A stretch of DNA of 64,000 nt from Micromonospora aurantiaca ATCC 27029 (GTDB lineage Bacteria; Actinomycetota; Actinomycetes; Mycobacteriales; Micromonosporaceae): the NCBI RefSeq assembly GCF_000145235.1, contig NC_014391.1, positions 4,844,001 through 4,908,000 on the forward strand. Reading direction: 5' to 3'. The notes under the pieces were generated by a model that was not told the origin of the DNA, did no database searches, and saw only the letters and a program-made list of their open reading frames with translations. The stretch's first letter is position 1. Each line of letters begins with the position of its first letter. The position numbers and the translations under genes were made by a program. Shown here one piece after another: positions 33,398 to 42,397 of this stretch.

Positions 33398-35005
33398 TCA
33401 GGCCAGCTCCACCAGCTCCAGCAGGTCGTCGGACCAGGCGTCCTCGTCGCCGTCGGGCAGCAGGATGGCGCGGTCCGGCTTGAGCGCGGTGACCGCGCCC
33501 GGGTCGTGCGTGACCAGCACGATCGCACCCGGGTAGCGGGCGATCGCGTCGAGCACCTGCTCGCGGCTGACCGGGTCGAGGTTGTTCGTCGGCTCGTCCA
33601 GCAGCAGCACGTTGGCACCGGAGCAGACCAGCGTGGCCAGCGCCAGCCGGGTCTTCTCGCCGCCGGAGAGCACACCGGCCGGCTTGTCCACGTCCTCGCC
33701 GGAGAACAGGAACGCGCCGAGGATCTTGCGCAGGTCGGTGTCGGTCTGGTCGGACGCGGCGCTGCGCATGTGCTCCAGGATCGTCCGGTCCACGTCGAGC
33801 GTCTCGTGCTCCTGGGCGTAGTAGCCCAGCCGCAGCCCGTGCCCGGGGCGTACCTCGCCGGTGTCCGGCTCCAGCAGCCCGCCGAGCATCCGCAGCAGCG
33901 TGGTCTTGCCGGCGCCGTTGAGGCCGAGGATGGCCACCCGGGAACCCCGGTCCACAGCCACGTTCACGTCGGTGAAGATCTCCAGCGACCCGTACGACTT
34001 CGACAGGCCGTTCGCGGTCAGCGGCGTCTTGCCGCACGGCGCGGGGCTCGGGAACCGTACCTTCGCGACCTTGTCCGCGACGCGGACCTCGTCCAGGCCG
34101 GAGAGCAGGCGCTCGGCGCGCCGGGCCATGTTCTGCGCGGCGACGGTCTTGGTGGCCTTGGCCCGCATCTTGTCCGCCTGCGCCATCAGCGCGCCGGCCT
34201 TCTTCTCGGCGTTGGCCCGCTCCCGGCGGCGGCGCCGCTCGTCGGTCTCCCGCGCCTCCAGGTACGCCTTCCAGCCCAGGTTGTACGTGTCGACCACGGA
34301 CCGGGTGGCGTCCAGGAACCAGACCTTGTTGACCACCGCCTCCAGCAGCGAGGCGTCGTGGGAGATCACGATCAGGCCGCCCTTGTGGTTGGCGAGGAAG
34401 CCGCGCAGCCAGGTGATCGAGTCGGCGTCGAGGTGGTTCGTGGGCTCGTCGAGCAGCAGGATGCCGCCGCCGTTCTCGCCGGCGTCGCGGAACAGGATCC
34501 GGGCCAGCTCGATGCGGCGGCGCTGACCGCCGGAGAGCGTGCCGATGGTCTGCGCCAGGGCGCGGTCGGGCAGGCCGAGGTTGGCGCAGATCCGGGCCGC
34601 CTCGGCCTCGGCCGCGTAGCCGCCGAGCGAGGCGAACTGGTCCTCCAGCGCGCCGTAGCGGCGGACCAGCCGCTCGTCGTCGGCACCCTCGGCGAGCTTG
34701 TCCTCCAGCTCCTTCATCTGCGCCATGAGCACGTCCAGGCCACGGGCGGAGAGCACCCGGTCCCGGCCGGTGACGTCCAGGTCACCGGTACGCGGGTCCT
34801 GCGGCAGGTAGCCGATGGCGCTGCGCCGGTCGATCTGGCCGCCGTACGGCTGTCCCTCCCCGGCGAGCACCTTGAGCGTGGTGGTCTTGCCGGCGCCGTT
34901 GCGGCCGACCAGGCCGATCCGGTCCCCCGGCTGCACCCGCAGGGTGGTGTCGGACAGCAGGATCCGGGAACCGGCGCGCAGTTCCAGGCCGGTGGCAGTG
35001 ATCAT
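33398..35005 (-). CDS. ABC-F family ATPase
   Basis: A 535-residue soluble protein with two ATPase domains. The first has GLVGRNGAGKTT, LSGGQRRRIELAR and LLLDEPTNHLD. The second has AILGLNGAGKTT, LSGGEKTRLALA and LLLDEPTNNLD. The charged linker between them (ETDERRRRRERANAEKKAGA, and KMRAKATKTVAAQNMARR) is the P-site tRNA-interaction motif. No membrane domain is present. ABC-F proteins act on ribosomes as translation factors or give resistance to ribosome-targeting antibiotics; this one resembles the housekeeping actinobacterial type. A leader hairpin precedes it. Confidence 0.93.
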   Translation of the reverse strand: MITATGLELRAGSRILLSDTTLRVQPGDRIGLVGRNGAGKTTTLKVLAGEGQPYGGQIDRRSAIGYLPQDPRTGDLDVTGRDRVLSARGLDVLMAQMKELEDKLAEGADDERLVRRYGALEDQFASLGGYAAEAEAARICANLGLPDRALAQTIGTLSGGQRRRIELARILFRDAGENGGGILLLDEPTNHLDADSITWLRGFLANHKGGLIVISHDASLLEAVVNKVWFLDATRSVVDTYNLGWKAYLEARETDERRRRRERANAEKKAGALMAQADKMRAKATKTVAAQNMARRAERLLSGLDEVRVADKVAKVRFPSPAPCGKTPLTANGLSKSYGSLEIFTDVNVAVDRGSRVAILGLNGAGKTTLLRMLGGLLEPDTGEVRPGHGLRLGYYAQEHETLDVDRTILEHMRSAASDQTDTDLRKILGAFLFSGEDVDKPAGVLSGGEKTRLALATLVCSGANVLLLDEPTNNLDPVSREQVLDAIARYPGAIVLVTHDPGAVTALKPDRAILLPDGDEDAWSDDLLELVELA

Positions 35006-35049
35006 CTCGGAGTACTCGCTCTCGGGTCCGGAAGGGCTGACTCAGGGCA

Positions 35050-35087
35050 CGCGAAAGCGCCGGCGGGTGGTGATTTCCCGTCGGCGC
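35050..35087 (-). promoter_or_regulatory. leader hairpin upstream of the ABC-F gene
   Basis: Arms 35057-35067 and 35077-35087 match at 10 of 11 positions, GC-rich, with a 9-nt loop. On the minus strand the stem is followed by TTTCGCG about 50 nt before the start codon. It could be a transcription attenuator as in other ABC-F leaders, or simple structure. Confidence 0.45.
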
Positions 35088-35252
35088 GGGGCCGTTCAGC
35101 CTTCGCAGCGCAGCACGGGGGCAAGTGTACCGGGCTCCGCGGGGCCACTCCCCCGGATTACCGTGCAAGATCATCGGGTACGGAAACCGCCGTCCGGACC
35201 CGGTCCGGTACCGCAACCACCACATACGGACACATCGGTGATCGGGGTCAAC

Positions 35253-36167
35253 ATGGAGCTGAACGAGAACGCGCGGGTCGACACCAGCCAGGTGGACGAC
35301 CGGCGAGGGTCCGGCGGGGGCGGCGGGATGGGCATTCCGATCCCGATCGGCGGCGGCCGGGGCGGGATCGTGGGCATCATCATCGCCGTGCTCGTCGCCC
35401 TGGTGGGCGGCGGGTTCGGCCTCAACGCCGCCACCAACGGCGGCGGTTCCGAGCAGGGCGACAACACCTCGCTGGAGCAGAAGTGCTCGGCGCAGGACGC
35501 GCTGAAGCAGCTCGACTGCCGCAACGCGCTCTACGTCAACTCGATCCAGGCGTACTGGCGTACCGCCATGCCGGAGGCGTTCGGCGAGCAGTACCGGCCG
35601 TCGAAGACGGTGTTCTTCAGCCAGAACGTGAGCACCGCCTGCGGCGCTGCCGACTCGGGCGTGGGCCCGTTCTACTGCCCGGCTGACGACCTGGTCTACA
35701 TCGACCTCAGCTTCTACAAGCTGCTCGCCGATCAGCTCGGCGCGGAGGGCGAGTTCGCCCAGCCGTACGTGCTGGCCCACGAGTACGGCCACCACGTGCA
35801 GGACCTGCTCGGCACCGAGGCGCAGATGCGCCGCCAGCAGCAGCGCGACCCGCAGAGCGCGAACGCGCTCTCGGTCAAGCTGGAACTCCAGGCCGACTGC
35901 TACGCCGGGGCCTGGGCGAAGAACGCCACCGGCACCGCCGACGACAAGGGGCAGAAGATCTTCACCAGCATCACCGAGCAGGACATCTCGCAGGCCATCG
36001 ACACCGCCGAGAAGATCGGCGACGACGCGATCCAGCAGCGGTCCGGCCGGCCGGTGAACCCGGACGAGTTCACCCACGGCAGCTCGGAGCAGCGCAAGCA
36101 GTGGTTCACCAAGGGCTTCACCACCGGCGACCCGAAGTCCTGCGACACCTTCGGTTCGGGGGCCTGA
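35253..36167 (+). CDS. neutral zinc metallopeptidase (YpfJ-like), membrane-anchored
   Basis: A 304-residue protein from ATG 35253. The N-terminus (MELNENARVDTSQVDDRRGS) is cytoplasmic, one helix spans about 42-60 (IVGIIIAVLVALVGGGFGL), and the rest is extracytoplasmic. VLAHEYGHHVQDLLG carries HExxH and LELQADCYAGAWAK supplies the third metal ligand, both hallmarks of the YpfJ-type neutral zinc metallopeptidase family. Cys pairs in the outer domain may form disulfides. Substrate unknown. It is divergent from the ABC-F gene. Confidence 0.92.
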   Translation: MELNENARVDTSQVDDRRGSGGGGGMGIPIPIGGGRGGIVGIIIAVLVALVGGGFGLNAATNGGGSEQGDNTSLEQKCSAQDALKQLDCRNALYVNSIQAYWRTAMPEAFGEQYRPSKTVFFSQNVSTACGAADSGVGPFYCPADDLVYIDLSFYKLLADQLGAEGEFAQPYVLAHEYGHHVQDLLGTEAQMRRQQQRDPQSANALSVKLELQADCYAGAWAKNATGTADDKGQKIFTSITEQDISQAIDTAEKIGDDAIQQRSGRPVNPDEFTHGSSEQRKQWFTKGFTTGDPKSCDTFGSGA

Positions 36168-36178
36168 GCCGCTCCGCG

Positions 36179-36221
36179 CACCGGCCCGCACCGCTGACCA
36201 GGTCAGCGGTGCGGGCCGGTG
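36179..36221. terminator. bidirectional hairpin between metallopeptidase and RCC1 genes
   Basis: Perfect 20-bp stem (36179-36198 with 36202-36221) and a CAG loop, between two convergent stop codons. Confidence 0.85.
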
Positions 36222-36237
36222 CCGTTGACCGGGCCGG

Positions 36238-37455
36238 TCAGGCGGGCAGGGTCACCTGACCCGGGGTGGACCGGTTGACAGTCGTCCCGTCGCCCAGCTG
36301 GCCACCGCTGTTGTCACCCCAGCACCACAGGCCGCCGTCGGTGCGGATCCCGCAGCCGTGGTCGGTGACCGCGAGGCCGCCGGTCCAGGTGGTGGCCGTG
36401 CCGACCTGGGCGGGCGCGGACCGGTGGGTGGTGCTGCCGTCGCCCACCTGTCCGGCCGAGTTCTTGCCCCAGCACCACACGCTGCCGTCCGTACGCGACG
36501 CGCAGGACGTATCGCTGCTGGCGGCGATCCGGCTCCACGTGGTGACGGTGCCGATCTGCACCGGCGCGGTACGGTACGTGCCGCTCACGCCGAGCTGCCC
36601 GTATCCGTTCTCACCCCAGCACCACAGCGCGCCGGAACGGACCCCGCACGTGTGCGCGTACCCGGCCGCGACGCCGGTCCACCCGGTCGTGGTGCCGACC
36701 TGCGCGGGCGCCGTCTGGGGCGCCAGGTTGCCCAGGCCGAGCTGGCCGTCCGAGCTGGACCCCCAGCACCAGAGCGTGCCGCCGGTCCGGATACCGCAGG
36801 TGTGCCCGAAGCCGGTCGAGACGCTCACCCAGTCGGTCGCCGTGCCGACCCGCAACGGGGTGTTGGCGACGTACGGCGAGGCGCCGACGCCCAGCTGCGT
36901 GGTCCGGTTGAATCCCCAGCACCAGAGCGTGCCGTCGGTGCGGATCCCGCAGGTGTGCGAGGGGCCGGCGTCGACTCTGGCCCAGCTGGTCGCGGTGCCG
37001 ACCTGCACCGGGGCGCTGCGGCTGGTGGTGGTGCCGTCGCCGAGCTGGCCCCGGAAGTTCGAGCCCCAGCACCACAGCGTCCCGTCCGTGCGGACCGCGC
37101 AGGTGTGCCCGGAGCCGGCGTCGACATTCGTCCAGGTGGCGGTGCCGACCCGCGCCGGGGCGCTGCGGTTCGTGGTGGTCCCGTCGCCGAGCTGGCCGCC
37201 GTAGTTCGAGCCCCAGCACCACAGTCCCCCGTCGGTGCTGATCGCGCACGTGTGCGCCCCGCCCGCGGTGACGCTGGTGACTGCGGGCGCGGCGAGCGCG
37301 GCGCGCTCGACCGGGCCGGCGGCCGCGTTCGCCGTGCCGGCCGTCAGTGTCGCGGTGAGCACGAGGCTTCCGGCGCTCATCGCCGCCGCCGCGACGAGGA
37401 GCCTCGTCGCACGGCGCCACCGGGTCCGCAGCCGGCCGTCCTGATATCCGCTCAT
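36238..37455 (-). CDS. secreted RCC1-repeat beta-propeller protein
   Basis: A 405-residue exported protein starting MSGYQDGRLRTRWRRATRLL. The basic start and hydrophobic AAAAMSAGSLVLTATLTAGT form a signal peptide ending near ANA. Seven RCC1-type blades follow, each with a WCWG box (LWCWGSNYGGQLGDGTTTNR in the first), enough to close one propeller. Most blades hold a pair of cysteines (HTCxxxxDGxLWCWG), probably a disulfide per blade. GGAGAG precedes ATG 37455; six residues upstream (MGENNF) are an alternative. It is a binding scaffold; the partner is unknown. Confidence 0.92.
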   Translation of the reverse strand: MSGYQDGRLRTRWRRATRLLVAAAAMSAGSLVLTATLTAGTANAAAGPVERAALAAPAVTSVTAGGAHTCAISTDGGLWCWGSNYGGQLGDGTTTNRSAPARVGTATWTNVDAGSGHTCAVRTDGTLWCWGSNFRGQLGDGTTTSRSAPVQVGTATSWARVDAGPSHTCGIRTDGTLWCWGFNRTTQLGVGASPYVANTPLRVGTATDWVSVSTGFGHTCGIRTGGTLWCWGSSSDGQLGLGNLAPQTAPAQVGTTTGWTGVAAGYAHTCGVRSGALWCWGENGYGQLGVSGTYRTAPVQIGTVTTWSRIAASSDTSCASRTDGSVWCWGKNSAGQVGDGSTTHRSAPAQVGTATTWTGGLAVTDHGCGIRTDGGLWCWGDNSGGQLGDGTTVNRSTPGQVTLPA

Positions 37456-37550
37456 GAAGTTGTTCTCTCCCAACGATGTCGGCGTGATGGCGGAGGCGAA
37501 GCTGGCCCTGCGGGTCGCCCGGAGACCCGCCGCTTCATGACACCGACCTT

Positions 37551-37574
37551 ATGCATCGAGTCGATTCGATGCAT
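37551..37574. promoter_or_regulatory. palindrome upstream of the RCC1 gene
   Basis: ATGCATCGA (37551-37559) and TCGATGCAT (37566-37574) are perfect 9-bp arms with a 6-nt spacer, about 100 bp before the RCC1 start and in a locally AT-richer stretch. This is a likely regulator site. Confidence 0.55.
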
Positions 37575-37618
37575 CATCGACGAGCGGGATTGCGCCGTCT
37601 TGAGGTGATCTTTCCTGT

Positions 37619-38257
37619 TCAGCGGACCAGGATGTGGACCGCCCGGGCGGCGGCGACTGCCGCCACCAGCACCGCGTGCCGGGGCTCCGGCACGTCGAGC
37701 AGGCGCGGCGCGCGCAGTGCCGCGAGCGGGGCCAGCCGCCGGTCGGCCAGCACCGTGTCCACCGCGCGCCGGTCGCCGCCGCACACCAGCGCCGCCAGCG
37801 TGCCCGCCTCCGGCAACAGCAGGCGTACGGCCAGCTCGGCCGCGTCGCCCAGGGCGGCCTTCGCCTGGTTGTCGCGCCGCCTGGCGAACCGCTGCTGGGA
37901 CCAGCCGCCCGCCGCGGTACGCCCCTGCACGTACCGGGTGTCCACCTTGGAGACCACCAGGTCGGTGCCGTCGGCGACGCCGACCGCGACAGCGCCCTTG
38001 CGGGCCAGCAACAGGCCGAGCCGGCGGGCCGCCGTGGCGGAGGCGACGAATCCGGGTACGTCCGCCGACGCGCTCGCGCCGGGCGGGGTGTGCAGCTCGG
38101 CGGTGGCGCCGTCCGGGGCGGTGAGCAGGAGCCCGTACTCCTGCGCGGTCGTCGTCGGCGGGCCGTGCCGGCCGGTGAAACCCTCGACCCAGCGGGCGAC
38201 GCGGCCGGGGTCGACCTCGACCCACCGGCCGCCCCCGGCGGCGGGTCGGCTGCTCAT
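37619..38257 (-). CDS. acVLRF1-family peptidyl-tRNA release-factor-like protein
   Basis: A 212-residue protein from ATG 38257 (MSSRPAAGGGRWVEVDPGRV). RYVQGRTAAGGWSQQRFARR followed by RDNQA is the GxSxQR-type VLRF1 motif, with Gln as the catalytic glutamine analogue. VLRF1/Vms1 proteins are eRF1-like hydrolases that free nascent chains from stalled ribosomes; the actinobacterial branch (acVLRF1) is known mainly from genomic analysis. TACCGT six bases before the ATG suggests a leaderless mRNA. Confidence 0.85.
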   Translation of the reverse strand: MSSRPAAGGGRWVEVDPGRVARWVEGFTGRHGPPTTTAQEYGLLLTAPDGATAELHTPPGASASADVPGFVASATAARRLGLLLARKGAVAVGVADGTDLVVSKVDTRYVQGRTAAGGWSQQRFARRRDNQAKAALGDAAELAVRLLLPEAGTLAALVCGGDRRAVDTVLADRRLAPLAALRAPRLLDVPEPRHAVLVAAVAAARAVHILVR

Positions 38258-38342
38258 GGCCCGACGGTACGCCATCGACGGACCCGGGAACGCAACGCGG
38301 GAGGACACCGCTGCCGGTGCCCTCCCGCGTCAACCGCGTGGA

Positions 38343-41300
38343 TCAGTGGACGGTGAGGTTGCCGCCCTTCAGCTTGACCTCGGCGGTCGCGCCGCCCGTC
38401 CAGTCGGACGAGAAGAGCAGGGAGCCGCCCTTCCACAGCGTGACCCCGACGGTGTCGTTCCTACCGGGGGCGCCCCGGTCGGTCACCGTCACGGCCAGGG
38501 TCAGGCCGGAGGCCACCAGCTTGCCCTTGTTGTCGTACAGGGCGGCCTGGTAGCGCACCTGGGCGGTCCGGCCCGCCGAGGTGACGCCGAGCGCGTCGAC
38601 GGTGCCGGCCTTGATCGTGTACGACTTCCCGCCGGAGCGGAACTCGACCTCGGCCCTGCCCGTGGCGGGCTTGTTCGCCTTGCCCGGCTTCGCGTTCAGC
38701 TCCACCTCGACTGTGGAGTTCACGTCGGCCGGGTAGGTCCCCGCCGAGCGGGTGGCGGTGAACTCGCCGCCGCCGGTGAGGAACCCGCCGTCGGAGACGG
38801 CGACCGTGACCTGGGCGGTGGTGCTGCCCGTGTAGTTGCCGCCCACCGTCGCGGTGACGGTGTGCGTGCCCTTCGGCAGGGTGGCCGTGCACGCCGCGGA
38901 CGCGGTGGTGGTGGCCGTGCCGAGCAGGGCCGGCACGGCGGTGCACAGCGTCACGCCGTCCCTGGTGAAGGTGACTGTGGCGGTACGGATGTCACCGGCT
39001 GTGGTGTCCGTGGCGCCGGGCAGCACCGAGCCGTCCCGGAGCACGGCCCGTAGCAGCGCCTGGCCGGACGCGCCGCCGGTCGCGGTGTTCACGAGCGTGT
39101 CACCGGCCCAGCTGACCGCCGCGTCCTCGGCGGCGACGGTGACGGTGAACGAGGTGCTGCCGGTCAGCCCGGAGCCGTCGGACACGGTCACGGTGACCGG
39201 GTAGTCACCCGGGGCCGCCGTGGTCGTGCCGGCGCCCGTCCAGGTACGCGTACCCGGACGGGCGTCCGTCGCCGAGGTGCTCGTGACGGCCAGGGACAGG
39301 CCGGCGGGCAGCCCGGTGGCGGCGGCGGTCAGGTCCGCGCCGGTGGTGTCGCCGTCGGTCGCGGTGACGGTGACGGCCGGCGAGAGCGCGTCGCTGTACT
39401 GCACGCTCACGCCACCGCCGGGGGCGGTGCTGGTGACGACCGGGGCGGACCGGATGGTGAAGTCGGCGTCGTTGACGTCGAAGAAGACGTTTCCGACGGC
39501 CTCGATCTTGATCCGGGCCTTCTCGGTCGCCACGTTCGGCAGCGTCACAGTCGCGGTGCCGGTGTTGGCGGTCTGCTCGGCCAGCACGTACGGGAAGGTC
39601 AGCCCGCCGTCGGCGGACAGCGAGATCTTCACCTGCGCGGCGTTCACCGGCGCCACGTCGGTGCCGGCGACGTCCCACGTCACGGTCCGGGTCGAGCCGC
39701 CGTCCAGGACCGCGGCGGTGTCCTGGGAGGTCACCAGGAACGGACCCGCGTCCGGTGCCAGCACCACGGCGACGTCGGCGCTGCCGATGCCGCCGCCACC
39801 CAGCCGCCCGTCCCGGGCGGTGAGCTTGAAGTGCAGGGTCCGGTCACCGGCGATGCCGACCCAGTCGCGGGTGGGCAGGAACTCCGAGTAGCAGTCGACC
39901 AGCCCGGCCGGCACGTTCGAGGCGCCACCGGTGGCCGGCGGTGCCGGGGCCGCCGGGCAGGTGCCGGTGGCGGCGTTGGTGTTGCCGGCCAGGATCTGCC
40001 TCATGTCGGGGAAGACCCGGGTCGAGTCGGTGGTGACCGAGTTCAGACCCGGCGAGTAGTACTTCAGCGTGTCGGTCGGCGACACGATCGCCGCCTCGCT
40101 GAACACCCGGAACAGCGGACCGTTGACCTTCGTGTTGTTCGTCAGCGCGGTGCCGGTCGTGGCGCCCCTGTCGTTCTGCTCCCACAGGTACGTGACAGTG
40201 TCCCCGTCGGCGTCGGTGGCGCTGCCGGTCAGCGCGAACGGCGTCCGCACCGGGATGGTGACGGTGTCCGGGACGGTGACCACCGGGGCGTGGTTGGAGG
40301 TCTCCTCGACCAGCCAGCCGCCGTTGTCGACGGCGCCGCCCTTGGCCGTCTCGCCGACGAACCCGGAGGCGCCGGAGGCGTTCGTCAGCTCCAGCGACGC
40401 CACGTTCGTGGTCGCCAGCGTGCCACCGAAGGTCACCTGGAAGCCGTTGTCGTTGAGCGTGCCGCTGCCACCGAACGCGGCCACCGTGACCGTCGCGCCG
40501 GCCGGCCAGCCGGCGATGCCCTCGACGGCGGCCTTGATGCCGGCGGTGGTGTAGTTGACGCCCCGCACGATCGGCGCCGAGTCGGCGCCCGCGTAGCGGA
40601 CGGTGAACGAGTCACCGTCGGCGTCGAACCCGTACAGCGAGACGTTCTGCACCTCGTTGATCGCCGGGCGGTTCGACGTGACGTAGTTGGTGATCTCGGT
40701 GTAGCTGCGGTGCGACCAGTACGGGTCGCTGTGCGGCTGGAGGTTGTCCTGCTGGCAGATGCCCGCGTACGCCATGATCGACGAACCGCTGCCCGGCTCG
40801 TACGAGTTGGCCGCGCTGCGGTTGCCGCCCGAGCAGTTGTACTGCGTGCCGTTGAAGGTGTGGTTGCCGGCGAACTGGTGACCCATCTCGTGCGAGACGT
40901 AGTCGACCGCGTAGAAGTCGCCGACCGGTGTCGGCAGGCCGGTGCAGCCCTGCGCCTTGCCGTTGCCGCCGATCACGCCGAGGCTGGCCACACCGCCGCC
41001 GTTGACGCCCAGGCCGACGTGGCCCACGTCGTAGTTGCTCGCGCCGACGAGTTGGCCGAGCACGATCCGGTTACGGCTGAGCGTGCCGCCGCCGCAGGAG
41101 GTGAGCTGCGCCGGCGTGAAGCAGGCCGCCGCGCCGCACGGGCCGTTCGGCTCGGTGGCCCGGGCCGGCGTGTTCAGGTTGGTCTTGTCGGTGTCGTTGA
41201 TCAGGACGAGCCGGATCGCGGTCTCGTCCTCGTAGATCTGGGTGACCCGGTTCATCAGTGTCACCTTCGCGGCGGTGACGTTCTCCGCGCCGAAGTAGGT

Positions 41301-42047
41301 GGCGTACGACGGGTCGGTCACCAGCGCCACCCGGTAGGTGCGCAGCTTCACCAGCGGCCCGGCCGGCACCTCCGCCTCGGCGATCTCCTCGGCCAGCGCG
41401 TGCGCCTCCTGCGTGACGTCCTCACGCTCGACGAACTCGCCCTCCGGGTGCTCCAGGTCGCGGGCGAAGTAGCTCGCGTACAGGCTCTGGTCGCGCTGGT
41501 AGTACGGGTCGATGTACCAGTTGCCCTCGGCCGAGCGGACCGAGGCGTGGAACCCGAGCGGGGTGAGGTCCGCGCGGATGGTCGCGGTCGGGTCGTCCAG
41601 GCCCTTGCCGGCATACGTGGTGATCTCCGGGTGCTTCGCGGCCAGGCCCGCCTCCATGACCGGCGAGTCGACCAGCTCGAACCGTTGGAACGTGCCGTCC
41701 GGAGCGGGCAGCGACACCACCTGCTTCGCCACGCGGGCCACCGCGACGCGCTTCTCGGCTGGCGCCTTGTCCAGCAGGCCCTTCATGCTGCCGCGGTCCA
41801 GCTTGTACGCGGTCAGCCGCTTGGCCTTGACGGCGGCCTTGCGGCCCGCCTTGGTAGCGGCCGGCTTGCTGTCCACCTTCTGCCACGGTCCGTGGACAGC
41901 GGGTGCGGCGGAGACGGGCGCGGGCGCGGCGAGAACGGGAAGTGTCGCCGCGGCCAGCGCGGCGACGAGGAGGGCAGCGGTCCGTCCGCGCCGAGCCCGG
42001 CCGGCGGGTTGCCGGTCGCGCGGCGGACGCCCCAGGGTGATCCTCAA
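38343..42047 (-). CDS. large secreted reprolysin-like (M12-type) zinc metalloprotease
   Basis: About 1234 residues. The start is probably TTG 42045-42047, because GGGAG sits five bases upstream; a signal peptide follows (TAALLVAALAAATLPVLAAP). A ~190-residue pro-region precedes the catalytic domain with H386-E-M-G-H390-Q-F-A-G-N-H396, the extended HExxHxxxxxH of metzincins. Further domains are cadherin/Ig-like (VTVPDTVTIPVRTPFALTGS, ATDADGD), an Ig-like repeat (ADVAVVLAPDAGPFLVTSQD onward) and C-terminal beta-sandwich segments. It resembles secreted proteases of reprolysin/adhesion type. There is no LPxTG anchor. Nothing nearby suggests an operon. Confidence 0.9.
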   Translation of the reverse strand: MRITLGRPPRDRQPAGRARRGRTAALLVAALAAATLPVLAAPAPVSAAPAVHGPWQKVDSKPAATKAGRKAAVKAKRLTAYKLDRGSMKGLLDKAPAEKRVAVARVAKQVVSLPAPDGTFQRFELVDSPVMEAGLAAKHPEITTYAGKGLDDPTATIRADLTPLGFHASVRSAEGNWYIDPYYQRDQSLYASYFARDLEHPEGEFVEREDVTQEAHALAEEIAEAEVPAGPLVKLRTYRVALVTDPSYATYFGAENVTAAKVTLMNRVTQIYEDETAIRLVLINDTDKTNLNTPARATEPNGPCGAAACFTPAQLTSCGGGTLSRNRIVLGQLVGASNYDVGHVGLGVNGGGVASLGVIGGNGKAQGCTGLPTPVGDFYAVDYVSHEMGHQFAGNHTFNGTQYNCSGGNRSAANSYEPGSGSSIMAYAGICQQDNLQPHSDPYWSHRSYTEITNYVTSNRPAINEVQNVSLYGFDADGDSFTVRYAGADSAPIVRGVNYTTAGIKAAVEGIAGWPAGATVTVAAFGGSGTLNDNGFQVTFGGTLATTNVASLELTNASGASGFVGETAKGGAVDNGGWLVEETSNHAPVVTVPDTVTIPVRTPFALTGSATDADGDTVTYLWEQNDRGATTGTALTNNTKVNGPLFRVFSEAAIVSPTDTLKYYSPGLNSVTTDSTRVFPDMRQILAGNTNAATGTCPAAPAPPATGGASNVPAGLVDCYSEFLPTRDWVGIAGDRTLHFKLTARDGRLGGGGIGSADVAVVLAPDAGPFLVTSQDTAAVLDGGSTRTVTWDVAGTDVAPVNAAQVKISLSADGGLTFPYVLAEQTANTGTATVTLPNVATEKARIKIEAVGNVFFDVNDADFTIRSAPVVTSTAPGGGVSVQYSDALSPAVTVTATDGDTTGADLTAAATGLPAGLSLAVTSTSATDARPGTRTWTGAGTTTAAPGDYPVTVTVSDGSGLTGSTSFTVTVAAEDAAVSWAGDTLVNTATGGASGQALLRAVLRDGSVLPGATDTTAGDIRTATVTFTRDGVTLCTAVPALLGTATTTASAACTATLPKGTHTVTATVGGNYTGSTTAQVTVAVSDGGFLTGGGEFTATRSAGTYPADVNSTVEVELNAKPGKANKPATGRAEVEFRSGGKSYTIKAGTVDALGVTSAGRTAQVRYQAALYDNKGKLVASGLTLAVTVTDRGAPGRNDTVGVTLWKGGSLLFSSDWTGGATAEVKLKGGNLTVH

Positions 42048-42397
42048 GTCTTCTCCCTGCGGTCGGGTGTGGACTGATGCACGACCGGCGGGGATGACCG
42101 GGCGTACGTGAACGGTCCACGGATTGTTCCGTGACCCTAGGACCACTCGTGACCTCGAACATCAACCGGAAAGACGATGCGGTTCTACCTGGACGGTGAT
42201 CCGCGCCGTCCCGGCCTGCGGGATCCACGCTTCGCAAGGGCGAGCCGGCCGGCCTGACGGCCGAGGACACCTGCGGTCGGACGCCGGGCCGGGAATGGAT
42301 CTTTCCGTCGCCCGGGACTGCCGGTTCGGCCGATCCCCCGGTGACGGATCGCGAACGGCCCCGTCATCGGCCCGACATGTCGGGCCGTCCCCATCGG
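42048..42397. other. gene-free stretch upstream of the metalloprotease
   Basis: Of these 350 bases, the part nearest 42047 must hold the metalloprotease promoter; CACGGA-N4-TCCGTG (42118-42133) is a small inverted repeat there. The rest, to the LysE stop, shows no gene, tandem repeat or strong hairpin. Confidence 0.6.
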
